From Rhytidiadelphus loreus (lineage: Eukaryota; Streptophyta; Bryopsida; Hypnales; Hylocomiaceae): a stretch of 64,000 bases of DNA. Positions 1 through 13,480 of the stretch are shown here, piece by piece; position 1 is the stretch's first letter; each line of letters begins with the position of its first letter. The notes below the pieces were generated by a model that did no database searches, was not told the DNA's origin, and saw only the letters and a program-made list of their open reading frames with translations. A program made the position numbers and the translations under genes. The DNA lies in NCBI GenBank assembly GCA_947034895.1, contig OX344764.1, positions 3,224,001 to 3,288,000 of the forward strand. Reading direction: 5' to 3'.

Positions 1-265
1 TAAATGATCGCCATCCTGGCACTTTTTCAAAAACCAAAAAAAAAGGGCTGATGACCAGCATGTCGATGGGAACTAACTGTTTGAACTATCAATTCTCTTG
101 TCACTCTGGGAGATCGATGAAAGACGACTGAGACACAGACTTGTGGTTTGAAGTCATACTGCAGATATCCATCTTTGAATTTTCCTACAACTGATACTTG
201 TATTTCTCGATTCTGTGCTGGAATTGTAATTGATCTTGAGTGAGACTTCTCTGCTGGTTGACCAG

Positions 266-3200
266 GTTATTTACGGAGACACAGATTCGGTCATGGTGCA
301 GTTTGGAAGTCCTGATGTTCATGAAGCTATGAATTTAGGGAGGGAGGCAGCACAACAGATTAGTGATACGTTTACGAAGGTACTGCCTGGGACCTTTTAA
401 TCTATTTATTTTAATTTTTTTTATCAGTGATTGCCATTTTTCAGCAAGACTTCCCCCAATGCAGAAGTTCTAGTTCTCAAATTGTATTAGTGTATATAAA
501 CAATTGTATAGAGATTTCCCTCCAAGTTTTTGAAGAGTGATCGTGGGGTTTCAAGAGTATCTTTCCAGGTTTTCCCATATGGACTAGGAGGTTTAAACAT
601 TGTGTTTTCATTATCAATTTGTAGAGGTTTTTGTTGCTTATTTATCACTCTTTTGTGTTTTTTAACAGCCTATAAAATTGGAGTTTGAGAAGGTCTATTG
701 GCCATATTTACTCATCAGCAAAAAGAGATATGCCGGACTCTTGTGGACCAAACCAGAGAAATACGATAAAATGGACACGAAAGGTATGAATGCAGATAAT
801 TGGTCCAAGCCAGAGGGAATTCGTATTATTGATGGCCATCTCGAAACGTCATGAGGAGCGCTCCAATTTGTACTCCTTGTCAGGAGTGACCGTGGGAGCG
901 GCACGTCATGCCATTTCCTGGTGGTCATTTATACGATGAGTCCCGTTTGTCAGTTGAGCGAGGATCGGATTGATTGGACCTCGATTTGTTTGAGATTCCA
1001 GTTTAAATACATACATACACAACAATACATAGATTTAAAAACGATCCTAACTCTATGCGAAAAATGGACGATGATGATGCAGGAATCGAAACAGTGAGGA
1101 GAGACAACTGTCTCCTTGTCAAGAACTTGGTCACTGAATGTCTTTATAAAATCCTCATTGACCGAGACATCCCTGGAGCCATTCAATATGTCAAGAATAC
1201 TATCTCTGATTTGCTCATGAATCGAATGGATTTGTCCCTTCTTGTCATCACAAAGGTATGGTTTACTTCTGTGAGTACATTCATATTTAGTATTTATGAT
1301 GTCTCTTGCTGTCTTTCGTTGGATATCTTTATGACCAAGCAGAGCTCATCAATAAGGACAAATATCCAGCACTTCATCTCATGTGTCGTCACTGGGGCCT
1401 TGCTATTCACTCTGCAGGGGTTGACAAAGGCAGGAGATGCTTATGAAAACAAGACTGCTCATGTTGAGCTCGCTGAACGGATGCGCAAGGTGGGATGAAG
1501 TACATTGCTTCTCAGGCTTTGTAGTTTTGCTATTTCAATGATTCATGCCTGGAATAATATAAATTTCGTTTCAAGGCGTTTGCAAGTGTAGACCTTCTGA
1601 AGACGTGTGAGATTCCTTGCCTCAGTAGTGTTAGATTTTTGGCCATTATCCATTCTGGTGCAATTCCTTCTTCACCAAGTACTCTCTAGTATAAATGTGT
1701 CTTTGCAATGACGTGTCTCCTGTTTCGTGTGTGTCTATGTTCTTTTTTATTCAGCGGGACGCTGCAACTGCCCCCAATGTTGGTGATCGTGTGCCTTATG
1801 TTATCATCAAGGCGGCGAAGGGTGCAAAGGTATGACCGTCTGAAATTTCACGTGAAATTCTTGTGGACTCTGTACTTGGAAATATCAGCACTCGATTGCC
1901 AGTGTCTAATGTTGTAATTGCTGATTTTCTTAAGAAAATAAAAGTTGTGAATTTTTGACTCGAGGCTTACCACAATCTGTTGTCTTACAGGCATATGAGA
2001 AGTCAGAGGATCCAATTTATGTTTTGGAGAATAACATTCCAATCGATCCACAGTACTACCTAGAAAATCAACTCAGCAAGGTGTGTCTCCATTATGGACT
2101 TTTAGCTCCAAAAACAAATCCTTTCTTTAATACTTGTAATAGATGGCGTTTTGAGGCATTTGTGCAAGAACTTTGGATTCTGTGTAAAGAGCTGTATTAT
2201 GAAGACTGCCCTGTTGGATTGTCAATCACATGGAAATATCCAGAAGACTTCCAATGTATGACCAGTAAGAAAATTGGATTTGCATAAGCGACTGTTCAAC
2301 TAACACCTGGGTATCTTGGTTATCAGCCGCTCTTGCGACTGTTTGATCCAATTCTTAAAAATGCGAGCAAGGAATTACTTCATGGAGCGCACACTCGATC
2401 AGTCTCGATATCAACTCCTTCCAACAGCAGCATTATGAAATTTGCAAAGAAGCGTGTCAGCTGCGCTGGCTGCAGAACCCCAATCAGGTAACCCATGTGA
2501 TCACTGACCGGATGCTAACGAAGATTCTCGCTTTCTGTCTGCAATATGTGAAATGTAATATCTTAGTTTTGTGTGTGCTTTACAATATTGGGCACCAGTG
2601 TGCGTTAATGATCTCGTAGTTGGAGCATCAAAGTAGTAATATGTATCTCATGGTTCTGACTTTCATGCCTTTGTTTGATGCCTTTAATTGTAACTGGAAG
2701 ATCTTGAAGCCTTTTAATATTTCAATCATCTTGCAGTGACGAGGATCAGATCTTGTGCAAACACTGTAAAAGCCGTGAAGCTGAATTATACCAGAAGACA
2801 GTTGCGAACGGTATATACACTGCCCCTGAACCTCGTAGATTTTTCTTCTTTCTTTTATCCTCATCCCTGAATATAGCAAACACTTGTTGCGATTAGAGCT
2901 AGAAATCGTCTTGTGATATTTCATATCTAGTTGCCTGATATTTTCATGTCTGCCTGAGGTCTTCCAATTGCTTGCGACAGTCTGCACTAAGTCTTAATAT
3001 CCTCTACTTCTCTGGGTGTACCTACTTGTGTTAGTGAGAGATCTGGAGCAGCTATTTGGAAGACTCTGGACACAATGTCAACGCTGCCAAGGCTCTTTAC
3101 ACCAAGATGTTTTGTGCACAAGGTTTGTATATGCTATTCGACTCGGTTCTTATCTGCTTGCCACATCTATGAATTGCCTTGTTTAATTCTTGTCTCTTAC

Positions 3201-3352
3201 GTGTGCTGTCTAACCATCATACTTGGAAAGGATTCAAATACCATACCCTGTTTTTGAATTGCAGCCGAGACTGTCCTATTTTTTACCGGCGGAAGAAGGC
3301 CCAAAAAGACCTGGCAGAGGCGGAGGTGCAATTAGAAAGATGGGATTTCTGA
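266..3352 (+). CDS. POLD1: DNA polymerase delta catalytic subunit, C-terminal exons (partial; 5' part lies outside the window)
   Basis: Catalytic subunit of replicative DNA polymerase delta, which makes the lagging strand in the nucleus. Ten coding exons can be read: 266-379, 669-783, 1083-1255, 1418-1489, 1755-1829, 1991-2080, 2327-2487, 2737-2810, 3035-3122 and 3265-3352 (stop TGA). All have AG/GT borders and matching phases. The first carries the family-B polymerase motif [10 protein letters not shown], with the two metal-binding aspartates. The next carries KKRYAGLLW, typical of the palm/thumb. The end holds both zinc/iron-sulfur modules: CysA (CAGC...CKHC) and CysB (CQRC...CTSRDC), the latter known to bind 4Fe-4S in this family. 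The protein ends in RWDF, as in other plant POLD1. The exons before position 266 are not in the window. No damage seen. Confidence 0.96.
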
Positions 3353-4540
3353 ATCATAAGATTGCTGAAGTTTCTTTCTTGTACATGTAATTAGTAGTTG
3401 GTTCCAGCACAATTCAAATGTTCACGGATTTAAGGTGGATTAGATAGTTTTAACTCTGAGACTTGATTAACTCAATTGTAAAGATCGGCTTGCTTTTGTT
3501 TGCTTCTTCCTTTTTTTTTCTTGAGCAGCATCTAATATTCCATAGGTTTTTTTGTCCCCAAGCGTGGCCCTACGCCTATCATACATCTAGCGTAACCATT
3601 TATGCTCTAGATATCCAGATATCACTGAAATGTCGAAAAAATCAACGTTGAAACGTTTGAATTATTGTTATGAAAATTTTGAGCCAACACCAGCTCTGAT
3701 CACCATTCCACCTGTGTATTCAATTCTCATCTTTGCCCTTGATTGCTTACCAATGCCCTGATACTTGTACATATCCGGGCCCTCCCCCATCTCTTTATAT
3801 TGTGTTAATGTAATGGCTCTGCAATGCCCTGCTAGTGGTTGCTGTTTGCGCAGAGATTTTCCTTCCTCCGAGGGAATTATCATTCACGGTCTCAGAATGT
3901 GAGCACGCTCTCAAGAAATTGTGAAAAAAAGTGAGCCAAAGGAACAGCGCATCCCATAAGAGATGACAAGGTATGTATGAAACTGTCATTTCGGTCATGG
4001 TTTGCATTCATCAGGCCTTCAGACCAATTCCTTTGAGAGGCCCTCAGTTGCTCCCAAAAATCCAAATCCATCATGCTGACTAAATCAAGTGTGTAGCTGA
4101 AGTTTGCATATCGGCTTGCCTTTAATGAAGAAAAATGTTATTATAATCCACGTTTACAACGCAATGTGCATTTTGATTCTCAAAGAAAAGGTCCTAATTT
4201 ACAAGGGCTTTAGAATGTCACGATCGGGGACCATTTTGAGTAGTTTACAACAAACTGCATGTTGCTAATGAGGCACCTGCTGTGACAGCCCTCCTTTTGG
4301 GGAAGAAATAACTTCCTTGTCTACCATCAATGCCATCCATTCAGTTCCTGATGAATACAGCGGGCATGAGCGTAGGACCCAGAGTGTAAATCTGCTCCAA
4401 TATTCTTTGGATTTCGAGCCCCTCTCTTGCCAATACAGTCTACACTAACTGAAAAAGTACTCGCTCAGAAAACAGAACTACCAACATTTGGTTGCACATA
4501 CTCCCGTTGCTGGCCACAGAAATTAGAGTACCTATACCTT
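3353..4540. other. Intergenic space between two convergent genes
   Basis: About 1.2 kb separating the POLD1 stop codon from the stop codon of the minus-strand gene at 4541. It should hold both 3' UTRs. Only short chance open frames (60-71 codons) are present and none looks like protein. No RNA gene or mobile-element terminus was recognised. Confidence 0.6.
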
Positions 4541-7500
4541 TCAAAAGGTAGGATCACCAGCCTCCTGAACTTCTTTGAGTTGAGCCAGCTGAGCGTCTCT
4601 TGCAGCGTCCTCTGCGGTTTCATAACATGAACCACGCTCAGATGATTGTTCGGACACTTTCAAGTGTGATTCCCTCAATGTTTTTTCTTCTGACTACCAA
4701 ATAGCAAATGTCACCTACTTAAAACGCAGGAAAAAGCTGGAAAAAATTTAGAGCAAGGAAAAAGGAGCAAAGTGGGGCACCTTCTGTGATAGGTGAAATC
4801 GGTGTGAGAACAGGTTCCGGTGCCAGAGGGGCAAAGACTGCTGGGAGGTACGCCATGATGCCAGTTGGTGCTGCAGGAGTAGTCTTGGGCCGGTGTCTCA
4901 TAGCCCACTTTCTTATCTCCTTCAGCTTCTCATCCACGGTGTGGATTTCTGCAGGTCTGTCCATTTGCAAACCCAAACCACCTGAGGTCAGCATGATTAA
5001 TCTTACACCCTATTTGTACACCAATGTAAGTGCCCCAATAATCATCATAGTTCAAAATGCAAAACCTACATTTGAACCCAAAGGTGACACTAAAACCTAG
5101 ATATTGGTTACACAAGATTCAGACTTTCCAAATATGACAGCAAAGAAGAGCCCAGTGTTGATTTTTGATATAGCTTTAGACAATACTTTGAAATTTTATA
5201 ATTTATTCATATAATGTCCAAGTAATGCATGCTCAAGTGCATTGGCATCCTCTTTCACTTGCCAATAAGATATAATAAAAACATTTTGTGTTTAATGATA
5301 ATAAGTATGCTCAGGTGCTATTAGTGTAGATCATTGGTGCACTTACCTTAAAACTCCAACAAACAAAGGAAAGAATTAACCCCCAGGTGCTTCAATGGTT
5401 AACAGTGGCTATATTTGAATGAGTTGAAATGAGTCTTTTAGGAAGTTTGAAGGAAAGTAGCAAAGTATACGAAAAGTACGACCTAAGTTCCTTAATAGTA
5501 AAAAATATGCTTTAACAGTCACTGAAATTGGTTGTGAGCTCCTTTCTAAGTTCAGCTTCAGGTAACAAGGTTATATAACTACACTATTGATAGATGAAAG
5601 CTCAAAACAATCCCACTGCTCATGATGCATTGTATTTGAATCACTCTAGGTAACATTCTACAGCCAAATTCTTGCATTGTAAGGCATTCTGTGACAAGAG
5701 GATGAAATATCCTTCCCCAACATAGATGGCAACGGATTTTCTTAATAAAAACTCCACCTGGAACCTCACTAACATATCCTTATTTTGTGGCAGGAAAAGG
5801 ACCCTACGAGAATAGCTCATAATGTTATTTACATTGTTTTGCGATTACCTGTGATTCCATGGCGCTTCACCTCGACTGAGATACGTTTTCTTCCGAGGTT
5901 GGTAAACAGAAGGGCCCTTTTGAATTTCTCTTATCCTCTGTCTGTGATCCATGATACTTTTCTCAATTACTCGCATCTTATCTGAGACATGGACATTGGC
6001 ACACAGGAAACTGTAAGATGCGAGTAATTGGGTTTTGAAAATAGCACACACCCAACTTTTGAAAATAATGATCATGTTGGGAAAAAGGAGTAGACAGTCA
6101 TCTAACCCCACACTAGCTTGAATTACTTTGCTAGAAGCACTATGGATCTAATATTGTGGAATGGAGTAATGAAGAAGAAAGAACGGCAAATGAATTTTAA
6201 CAAGTTCGGTGTTCTGAATTGCTTACCTGAACTGTTAAGTTATTACAAAGCTTACCTGCAGGGTCTCTGGCTCACACTCACATTCTATTTTAATTAGATC
6301 AAATTCTCTTTCTTTTATCCTGCCCAACGTTGAATCTCCCGTCGGACAAATCTCGAGACAACACTTACTTACATCCATACACATTAAGCTTAACCGTTTG
6401 ACGATCTTACAGTGAAACAAATCATAAATACTAATGCAAACACTTGTTCTAGATACAACTATTATATGTAAGAACAAAGTAAACACTCCGATTGAGGCTT
6501 GCCATGTGGTTAACTAGAGTATTGTTTCTTTATACATGGTATTTTAAGAAAATTTTGACAGAATTTGCAACTATTGTGATCCTAGAGGTTCTTGAAGTGA
6601 GTGGGCTTTAATGTAGATGTAACTAAAGGTTGACATGAGAGATAATTTTGGATAAAAGAACTATCGTACCTTGCAAATTTCAACAAAAATTAGGAAACCT
6701 ATAGGTTAAGGGGTTCTTACATAGTTCTTTTTCACTCTTCTTAGGACCTTGCGGTACTGCCAATTAAGTACAACCTATCTATTAGTTATCATTCATAATA
6801 CTTAAACAACAATTTTGATGACTATTGTAAAAATCTTAGTTTAATTGAAGTGAAGGATATTTCCTACTTTGTGATTTATAAAGTACTTAAGTCTTAAAAT
6901 AGAAGAAAGCTAAGAAAACCAAATTGAAGATAAAAGTCTATGTAGATGTGTTAGAGTCTTTACAATTGCAGTTGATCGTCCAACCGTTTTGACGTTCACA
7001 TGGAACCTTACCACATCTCTTCTTTTTCCCCTTACCTCTCCCTTTTCCCTCAATTTCACCACTCTTACCTTTCTCTAAATTAATACCAAACAAGTGTAGT
7101 AGTGAGAAGGAAAACATTCCTTTCTTCCTTTCCATTGAATTTGAATTATTATGCTTAGACAATGTTTCACAATGTCTTTTGCAATGTAGAGAAAATGCAC
7201 ATTCCACTTTTGTTATACTTGCACTAGTAGCAAACTTTCTAGATGTACTTTTAAAAAACTAGGTGCATTACCCTAAGCAATTGCAATGCCACTTAAGGTA
7301 ATTCTAACATGCAAGTCTTACAAATTGAAATGTGACTAAATTTTCTAGAACACATCTACGAGTAGAATTTATATAGAAGATTCTAATATAATGCTACACT
7401 AAAAACTATATATAGTATCACTCATACTAACTCCTTACTCAAAGCTATTACTATTTACGATAGATAAATGTTTTTCCCAAGAGCATAGATTCCAATTTTA

Positions 7501-9134
7501 TTCAAAGATGAGGATCTCTATAAACATAGTTGGAATTTTTTTTCATCGCGAGTAAACATTTATAGCATTTAAAAATCAATTATACTAAATACCGGGTTTT
7601 TTTGCGTAATGCTAACATCATGCAATTCTTGAAAAGTATGCAGCATCACTCACCATCTCGTGGCTGAATCTTCAGTGTGGAAAATGGTGCAAGATCCGTT
7701 TTCATGATCTTTGGAACGGACCATGGCCTGCAATCAGTCAATTTTTTGACGCCCTTTTCGTACTTGCCAATCCAGTTGGCAGCACCACCCAGCACTACAA
7801 ATTGTCAGAAAATCAGCCATCACCCAACCCAAGGTTAAGTTAATTCCCCAGAAAGTTAAATCACACAAACCATGGACACCATTTGGACCTTAACACCCAG
7901 ACAGACAGACCCTTTCTCTAAGTGAACCATTCTAACTTGAGACATCTTCACTTGACAGGGTGAATCATGCTTGAATTCTTACTAAATTATTTAGCAGAGG
8001 TTCAGAGATCTGAGGATTACTCCACTGTCTGTTAAAAATGGTAGGTTACTGTCTGAAGATTTGATTATGTGAGGGTGTAACAATTCACTCCTTATTCTCA
8101 TCATTATTGTTTCTACATCTACTTGCAAGGAGAGGAGGAAAAAATGACTCTTTTGAGAAGAATTTTACCTGAAAACACGGTCATGAAAACTCTTGTCAAT
8201 GGTAGTCCCTTCAGACATCTCCATATACACTAAATGGAAGGAATCACGTTTCTACTTGATCGGTCACACACTAAGGACGATCCTCAAACGTGATTTAAAA
8301 TACAGGTAGTATTTCTAGGACCAGAGATTTTGAGGCTTAAACTCACGAGGGAACCAGAAACAGAAAAATCTTGTCGCAGAAGTGAGCTCTGACACAACCC
8401 ACTAAGGTTTTGGCATGTGCACAAATCTAAAGAGAAATGGCACCAAGTAAGGGAAAGTTGTCCGTTTCATAAACCCACACTCAGGCAAAAAGTGGTCACT
8501 TCTATATCATTCTACAGGAGTTGAGCTAAATCATTGACAAAGCTTCAAAGAATGAAACATAAAGGAAAATCACAACCTACACCGTTGAACGATTGAAATT
8601 TATTCTAAGCGTTACTGAATTCAACTATCAGCTTCCAAAGTGAACTTATTTGTTTTTAACTTGCACACTTGGGAAATAGAATGATCGAAGACTGAGTAGA
8701 TATCAGATGGAAGAAAGAAAGAAAAACACGGTAATGATGTGACAACAGGAGGTTTCTGTAGGGCAGGAAGAAGCCATTCTCAGATTCAATTTGAAAACTC
8801 TACGAGGGAGGTAATACTTCTCGGACAAAATTCTTGAACGTATCAGTGCGAAGAAACAAAATGATTATAAAAGAAATAGTGGAATCTCACACTAGAACTC
8901 AAGAGGTTTGACACCACTACTCCCTATTCTCATACCTTGTTCTAGGTCCGACCTCTCTCTATTCATAATCTGTTGGGGGCTCTGATGGGGAGGAGATGCG
9001 TCTATACTAGGTTTCATTTTGCGACACCGAGCTCTATGTCTAGCCAACTCATTCAACCGTAAATACTTCCCCCAGGGCGTCTCCTTGGCGTGCATCTTCA
9101 TCCGGTTCTCCGCCATGATCAGCCGCCTCGCCAT
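4541..9134 (-). CDS. Unrecognised 290-residue basic protein, six exons
   Basis: Exons on the minus strand: 9134-8936, 7794-7654, 6335-6256, 5976-5849, 4956-4781 and 4689-4541. With these borders every phase matches and the total is 873 bp, 290 residues plus TGA. The start ATG sits in a good plant context (GAAAATGGCG). The N-terminus is rich in Arg, Lys and Met (MARRLIMAENRMKMHAK). The middle is charged (GRIKEREFDLIKIECECE, IMDHRQRIREIQKGP). A Pro/Ala-rich stretch follows (PTGIMAYLPAVFAPLAPEP), and the tail is an acidic likely helix (AEDAARDAQLAQLKEVQEAG). No signal peptide or membrane segment is evident. I do not recognise the family and assign no function. The exon 2/3 and exon 4/5 borders are the least certain, since other acceptors exist nearby. 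Confidence 0.62.
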
Positions 9135-10560
9135 TTTCAGTCCTCGCTACACAACTAGCACATTACAAGAGACAGAAATCAATGCTTCCCTTCAAATACT
9201 TCATAACATTCTTAAGGAAGTCAAGACGTTCCCAGAGTAAACGGTTACAAGCAAAACATTCTACCATGTTCACATACTCATAATAGAGACCTTCCAGTAT
9301 ACTGTTCAGCGAAAACGCCCTATTGTTTGCTTTCCACCGAAACAGGTAATGTCTCAGATGCCAATTAAAATGCTCTCAACACATGCAGAGGAGACCCCAA
9401 TTCTAAGAAGAAGAATGTAGGTTTTATATCCATGAGAATGAAAAAGATTTGAGGCGATTCTACTAAATATGCCACAGAACATATTAACAAGTGCCACCTT
9501 TGGTATCCACTGTTGGAGCTAGACTCTAGGAAAACTCCAAAATTTCACAAGGACCTTACATGCAACGGTAAGAGTGCAACTTAGGTCAATCTAGTATGTG
9601 AATCCTGTCCCAAAACTGGATCCAACTGCTTCTATAGAAGCTACAAACAAGACAGTCGGGTAATTTCATGGGTGGACACAATTTTGGCAAAGTTATCATC
9701 ACATCTTCAGAAACCCTAATTCACACAAGTAGCACACACCGAAGGTAAGAGTGCAATTCAATCGATCTGATACGTGAATTTTGTCCCCGAACTGCGTCTA
9801 GCTGTTCTAAAGAAGCATGGGAGAGTGGTAAATATAGAGAAACCAATTGTACTTATAACCCTACGAGATCCCTTTCTGAATTACACCCCAAGTGGTACAA
9901 ATTGCATAGCTCAGCGGCCATTCCAGCCTTACCACAGTCCTCACTTGCTTCGCTCCATAGACTTTGTGATCTATGACGGTCCTTTAAAGTACAAAACTAG
10001 CCAAAAAGTTTCAAACAAGAACTTTCATGGGTGCACCCAATTTTAGTACAGCTTTCATGGCACTTCCATTACACTAGTTTTGCAGGAAATGAACTTGCAA
10101 AACTGCACACCCAAGACGCTTAGCGATCGTCAAACCCTAAAATTTACAGCACAAACTTCAGAAAACTGCATAAAAAGGAAGTTGATATCGCGAATCTTTT
10201 GAAATCAGAAACCGTTTCAGTAAAATAAAGAATTATAACACAATTCACGTGCAAATTTAACAGAAACGAGGCGAGATCTCAGTTTCAGATAAGCCTACCT
10301 CCAGGAAATAATGAAAAATTTGCACAGAATCAGAGCCCAGTTACTGAACTTCGAATTTAAGAAGGGTCATGCTCCTGATGACCACCGTCTGTCGCCATTT
10401 CATAAATCGTGACCACGCTGTTATAAAAATTCCGACGTTGAAGAATTTGAGATGCGGAATTGAACTGAAGTGGGCATCGTTATGGAATTGAAGAGATAAA
10501 TTGTGTTGTGTGCGTGATTATTTAGCTGCAGAGGTTCCGTATGAGGGGTTTAGAATGTGA
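9135..10560. other. Upstream region of the minus-strand 290-residue gene
   Basis: No convincing coding sequence. Probably 5' UTR, possibly a 5' UTR intron, and promoter of the minus-strand gene starting at 9134. Plus-strand open frames at 9019-9240 and 9774-10046 are shadows or chance. No sharp promoter element can be assigned. Confidence 0.35.
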
Positions 10561-11519
10561 AGGGTTTTGATTGTTAAACGAGGATACGGTCGTAGGGGTG
10601 GGGGACGGTCATGGGAAGGGGTATGGGACTCCTTGAACAGCAAAGAGGCACCTGAAACGTACATGAAGGTTCATGGTCTCACCTGGTGTTTTGCAACACA
10701 GTGGTTGTAAAATCATAACACCTCCTTCAAAGACCGGGAAAGGTGCAGCAGTCATTATGGAAACGTTTGTTCAGTTTTGGTTCGGCAAAGAGCAGGATCA
10801 TCTTAAGTTATCGGTAATTGTTCAGACATGGAAGCAACTCTTTGCGTGAATTGGCAACGATGTTTGTGTTTGTTGAGTGCTTGCGAATGACCTGAAATCT
10901 CTCTTGTTGATCTGTCGATTCCTATCATCTTGGCGCTGCTCATAAAAAACAAACCATAAATTGATCGACAATGCATAGTTAGATTTTTTTCATCATTCTA
11001 AATTGAATTGAAAATATAGGAAAAATAAAAGTTAAAAAAAATAATGTGGTTTTCATTCTTTAAAAAATTATTAATGACATTGTACAAGAAGGTAGCATAG
11101 AGGAAAAAAACTAAATCATTAATAGCTCTAAGATGGAATTAAAACTCACTAATCTCAATAGTGAGATTGTTCTAACAATCAATGTTAATTTGGTGGACCT
11201 ATATGTTTTGAAAAAGTTTGAAAATTGAGCTCAATAATGAATCCTACACTTAATTTTTCTAAAACAATATTATGATTGCTTGCAAAACAAGATGCTCTAC
11301 AACCTCTTGACAACCTCTTCATATCATAAATCCAAATGAAATGAATCAAAAGCTTTCCATATAGAAAAAATATACAATGTATGAAAAAAAAAATTAATTT
11401 TTATTTCAAGTTTTTGTAGATTTGTTTTTGCCCACCTAATTTAGATCAAAGTTAATTGTCATATAACTCTTGCTCCTAGGCACCAATTAAAATAAAAATT
11501 ACATTCCTAGAAAGCTAAT

Positions 11520-12560
11520 AAGTTTTTCTATCTTTGGAAAAAGTTTCAAAATTAGGGGTTAACATCCTATTAGTATATTGTTTATCAAGTGGATTTTAAA
11601 TTTGACCCCCCCCAAAGATTTGTATAAAAACATTCCCATTTGATTTTCTCTATTCTCCATGGATCATTGTACTTATGTATTATTTACCATCTTCATCTAA
11701 AATTTAAAAATAGAGGGACCAGATTTAAATTGGAACTTCTCTTTTTGAATTATGCAAATCTCTAAAAGTCATCCTACCTGGGTATTATTTATGAAGTGGA
11801 TTTTAAAATACAAAATAATAAATGTAGGTTTTAGAAAGAATTTTCCCATTTGAATTTCACTATTCTCCAACCATCATCAATTCATCACACACGATTATTA
11901 TTTACCACCTTAATTTCAAGCTTAAAAATTAGAAGGAAGAGATTTAAATTAAAACTTCCCCTCTTGGTTTATGCAAATGTCAAAGAATCATCCTAACAAT
12001 GTATTACTTATCAAATGAATTTTAAATTACAAAATAATAGATGCAGATTTTAGTAAGAATTTCTCCATTTGATTTTCTCTATTCTCTAAGCATCATCATA
12101 TCCATGTATTATTTACTAATTACTACCTTGATCTCAAACTTAAAAAATAGAGGCCTAAAGAGATTTAAATACAAACTTCCCTTTCTAATTTGAACAAACA
12201 CCAAAGATTCATCATACACATGTATTATTTATCAAGTGGATTTTAAAATTAAAATTAAGAGGGAAGACATTGCAAATAAAACTTCCATTTCCATTTTAGC
12301 AACTTCCAAGTAAAACCATACCACTGACATATTGTTTATGAAGTTGAATAAAAAATGATGTACAAGGGTCTGAATGTCTAATGGAGGAGATTTAGGAAAG
12401 GCCTTTCCATATTATTTAATTTTTCCTCTACCAATCATCTTAGTTATGTACCATTTACCACGTTGGATTCAAAATTAAAATTAAGAAGGAAGACATTGTA
12501 AATAAAACTTCTCCTTTCCATTTTGTGAATCATCTTACACTATGCTATGGTTGATTACTT
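11520..12560. repeat. Degenerate tandem repeat, unit about 211-219 bp, four to five copies
   Basis: The same series of phrases recurs: TATTCTCC followed by ATCAT, then TATTATTTAC, then ATTTAAATT and aacttc, then TTATCAAGTGGATTTTAAA. The phrase TATTCTC(C/T) appears at about 11651, 11861 and 12080, with a weaker copy near 12430. Spacing is 211 and 219 bp. Copies differ by many substitutions and small indels. AT-rich, no coding potential. Looks like an old satellite or a decayed element's internal repeats. Confidence 0.6.
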
Positions 12561-13019
12561 AGAAAGTCATTTAGAATATAATGGAATATGACATCTCATG
12601 GAATATTTAGAAACGAATTCTTGGTCATAATTTGAACAGTTCAAAAAATATTAATACAATGTTTTTGAATTGAAAGAAATCACAATGAAATATGGAATAT
12701 GAAAAAGAATATACATATGTAGGTGAGTTCTTCATAAAAATAAATAAATTTGAAATACATAATTTTGGTATGGCAAACAAGTATAATGTATGGATCTAGC
12801 ATTTAGGGTTTAGGTTTTGGAAAGACCTTTCACATTGCTCCAAATAATCATTTATTAATGACACACTAGTGCTTTAATAGTAATTCACATCTAAGATTTA
12901 ATACAAGATCACTAAACATAACTATAAGATAGAAAGAAATCTTAGAAAATTAGATTTGCAAATGCTGCAGTATTTGCCTTAATGTCATGTTTGCATTCTT
13001 AAACGGTAATTTGATGCAA

Positions 13020-13480
13020 TCGTAGGTAGGGCGACTGCGGGTTTGCAGCAACCTTGGAAGGGCGACCTCTTGTCATGGGCGACCTCTTAAAAGTGATTGC
13101 TTGTATAGGGCGACCACGGGTGGAGGTGAGAGCCATTGCCTTCTCCTTGTCCCCCAAATGGTTAGATTTTGTATTTTAGGGGAGATTTCGGGTCTAGGTG
13201 ACCTTGGGTAGGAGAACTCTTGTCTTGGGGGACGTCTAAGGGGGGACCTCTTGTCTAGAGCAACCTTAGGTAGAACTGGGAGTTTTTTTTTTTCTTCATA
13301 ATATTTTTATATATTATATGCTATAGGCGACTTTAGGTCTAGAGTGACCTTAGGTGGTTGAATGTCTTATTATCTTGGGGAATCTGTTGTGGGCAATCTC
13401 ATGTGTGTTGGAAGCTATTGCCTTCTCTTTTTCAAAGAAGCGGTTATGCTTTGTATTCTCTCATATGTTTTATAATTAGG
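13020..13480. repeat. Low-complexity G-rich patch built on GGGCGACCTCTTGTC-like phrases
   Basis: Within strongly AT-rich DNA, a 450-bp stretch repeats variants of GGCGACC..GGGT and GACCTCTTGTC at irregular 20-35 bp spacing (13029, 13053, 13076, 13107, 13198, 13230, 13323). A longer duplicated phrase also occurs twice (near 13125 and 13410: AGCCATTGCCTTCTC and AGCTATTGCCTTCTC). Not coding. Origin unknown, probably a fragment of a mobile element. Confidence 0.45.
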
